Assembly: GCF_003205615.1 (NCBI RefSeq)
Contig: NZ_PYBV01000003.1
Location: 139,705 to 203,704 of the forward strand
Source of the DNA: Micromonospora arborensis
GTDB lineage: Bacteria > Actinomycetota > Actinomycetes > Mycobacteriales > Micromonosporaceae
Reading direction: 5' to 3'
DNA: 64,000 nucleotides
This document shows positions 63,759 to 64,000 of the stretch, piece after piece. Each line of letters starts with the position of its first letter. Position 1 is the first letter of the stretch. The notes beneath the pieces were generated by a model, which ran no database searches, was not told the origin of the DNA, and saw only the letters and a list, made by a program, of their open reading frames with translations. The position numbers and the translations under genes were made by a program.

Positions 63759-64000
63759 TCAGTCGAGTACGGCCCGGAGGGTGTGCTGGGCGATGCCGGC
63801 CATCACCGGGTTCGTCTCGATGTAGTACGGCAGCGCATTGATCGCCTGCATCAGGGCCCAGCCGCGCCCCCGCTCCCACGTCGCGTCGTCCACGCCCAGC
63901 GCCTGCCGGTACGTCTCCCGCGCCCCGGCGTCCAGCAGGTTCCACGCCGGCATCAGGTCCACCGCCGGATCGCCCACGTTGACAGTTTCCAGGTCGATGA
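63759..64000 (-). CDS. APH-family phosphotransferase, 5' end outside the window
   Basis: Only the C-terminal 80 residues are in the window. They read IDLETVNVGDPAVDLMPAWN, then YRQALGVDDATWERGRGWAL and NALPYYIETNPV. This is the usual end of aminoglycoside phosphotransferase-like kinases, with the metal-binding Asp of the ID(x)E/GDP motif. The active-site lysine and HGD loop are upstream of the window. Substrate unknown, and most chromosomal members are not resistance enzymes. Confidence 0.88.
   Translation of the reverse strand, partial: IDLETVNVGDPAVDLMPAWNLLDAGARETYRQALGVDDATWERGRGWALMQAINALPYYIETNPVMAGIAQHTLRAVLD

Overview
The window is high-GC actinobacterial chromosome. GTG and TTG starts are common, genes are tightly packed and stop/start overlaps are frequent. 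The gene content (a GlgE-type alpha-glucan pathway, MoxR/VWA/SWIM genes, a DUF222/HNH protein, a 75-aa GntR regulator) best suggests Micromonosporaceae, with Micromonospora most likely. That placement is an inference from content and style. I saw no rRNA, tRNA or CRISPR array.

Layout. 1-4.4 kb: a truncated unknown gene, yaaA, a polytopic membrane glycosyltransferase-like protein and an App1-type phosphatidate phosphatase. 4.4-17.1 kb: a five-gene minus-strand operon of a DUF4132-like protein, a 1678-aa protein I do not recognise, a MoxR AAA+ ATPase, a DUF5682-VWA fusion and a SWIM zinc-finger protein. It resembles the poorly understood yehI/L/M/P/Q locus of E. coli and is the best candidate for an undescribed system. 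17.3-21.5 kb: glgE and glgB. 21.6-24.5 kb: an accessory patch with a VapBC-type module, a mini-GntR regulator, a 16-bp palindromic operator, a small membrane protein and an XRE/TPR regulator carrying a pentapeptide-like repeat. 24.6-28.1 kb: an ABC exporter operon with its two-component system, in which a C8 tract fuses the kinase and regulator frames. 28.2-32.4 kb: a GNAT enzyme, a small unknown, an IS5-type transposase remnant, a DUF222/HNH gene behind a LexA-like box, inositol-phosphate synthase and an unknown gene. Two minisatellites lie in the gaps. 32.4-36.6 kb: glgA, glgC and pgm. 36.8-41 kb: NAD kinase and a large secreted M14 carboxypeptidase. 41-62.2 kb: an exopolysaccharide/capsule locus. 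62.4-64 kb: a DUF389 membrane protein, an unknown, and the C-terminal end of an APH-family phosphotransferase.

How genes work together. Pgm, GlgC, GlgA (probably acting as GlgM), GlgE and GlgB together could turn glucose-6-phosphate into branched alpha-glucan via maltose-1-phosphate. TreS and Pep2 are not in the window. In the polysaccharide locus a PglC/WcaJ-like phosphoglycosyltransferase would start the lipid-linked unit. CapE, CapF and CapG homologues would make UDP-N-acetyl-L-fucosamine, and a WbuB-like transferase may use it. Three other glycosyltransferases, an aminotransferase, two hexapeptide acetyltransferases, a GNAT, a FemAB-like and an ATP-grasp protein could build or decorate the unit. 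Two flippase-like proteins and an O-antigen-polymerase-like protein would export and polymerise it.

Limits: all family calls come from reading motifs in translations, without database searches. Start codons were chosen by Shine-Dalgarno spacing and neighbour overlap.
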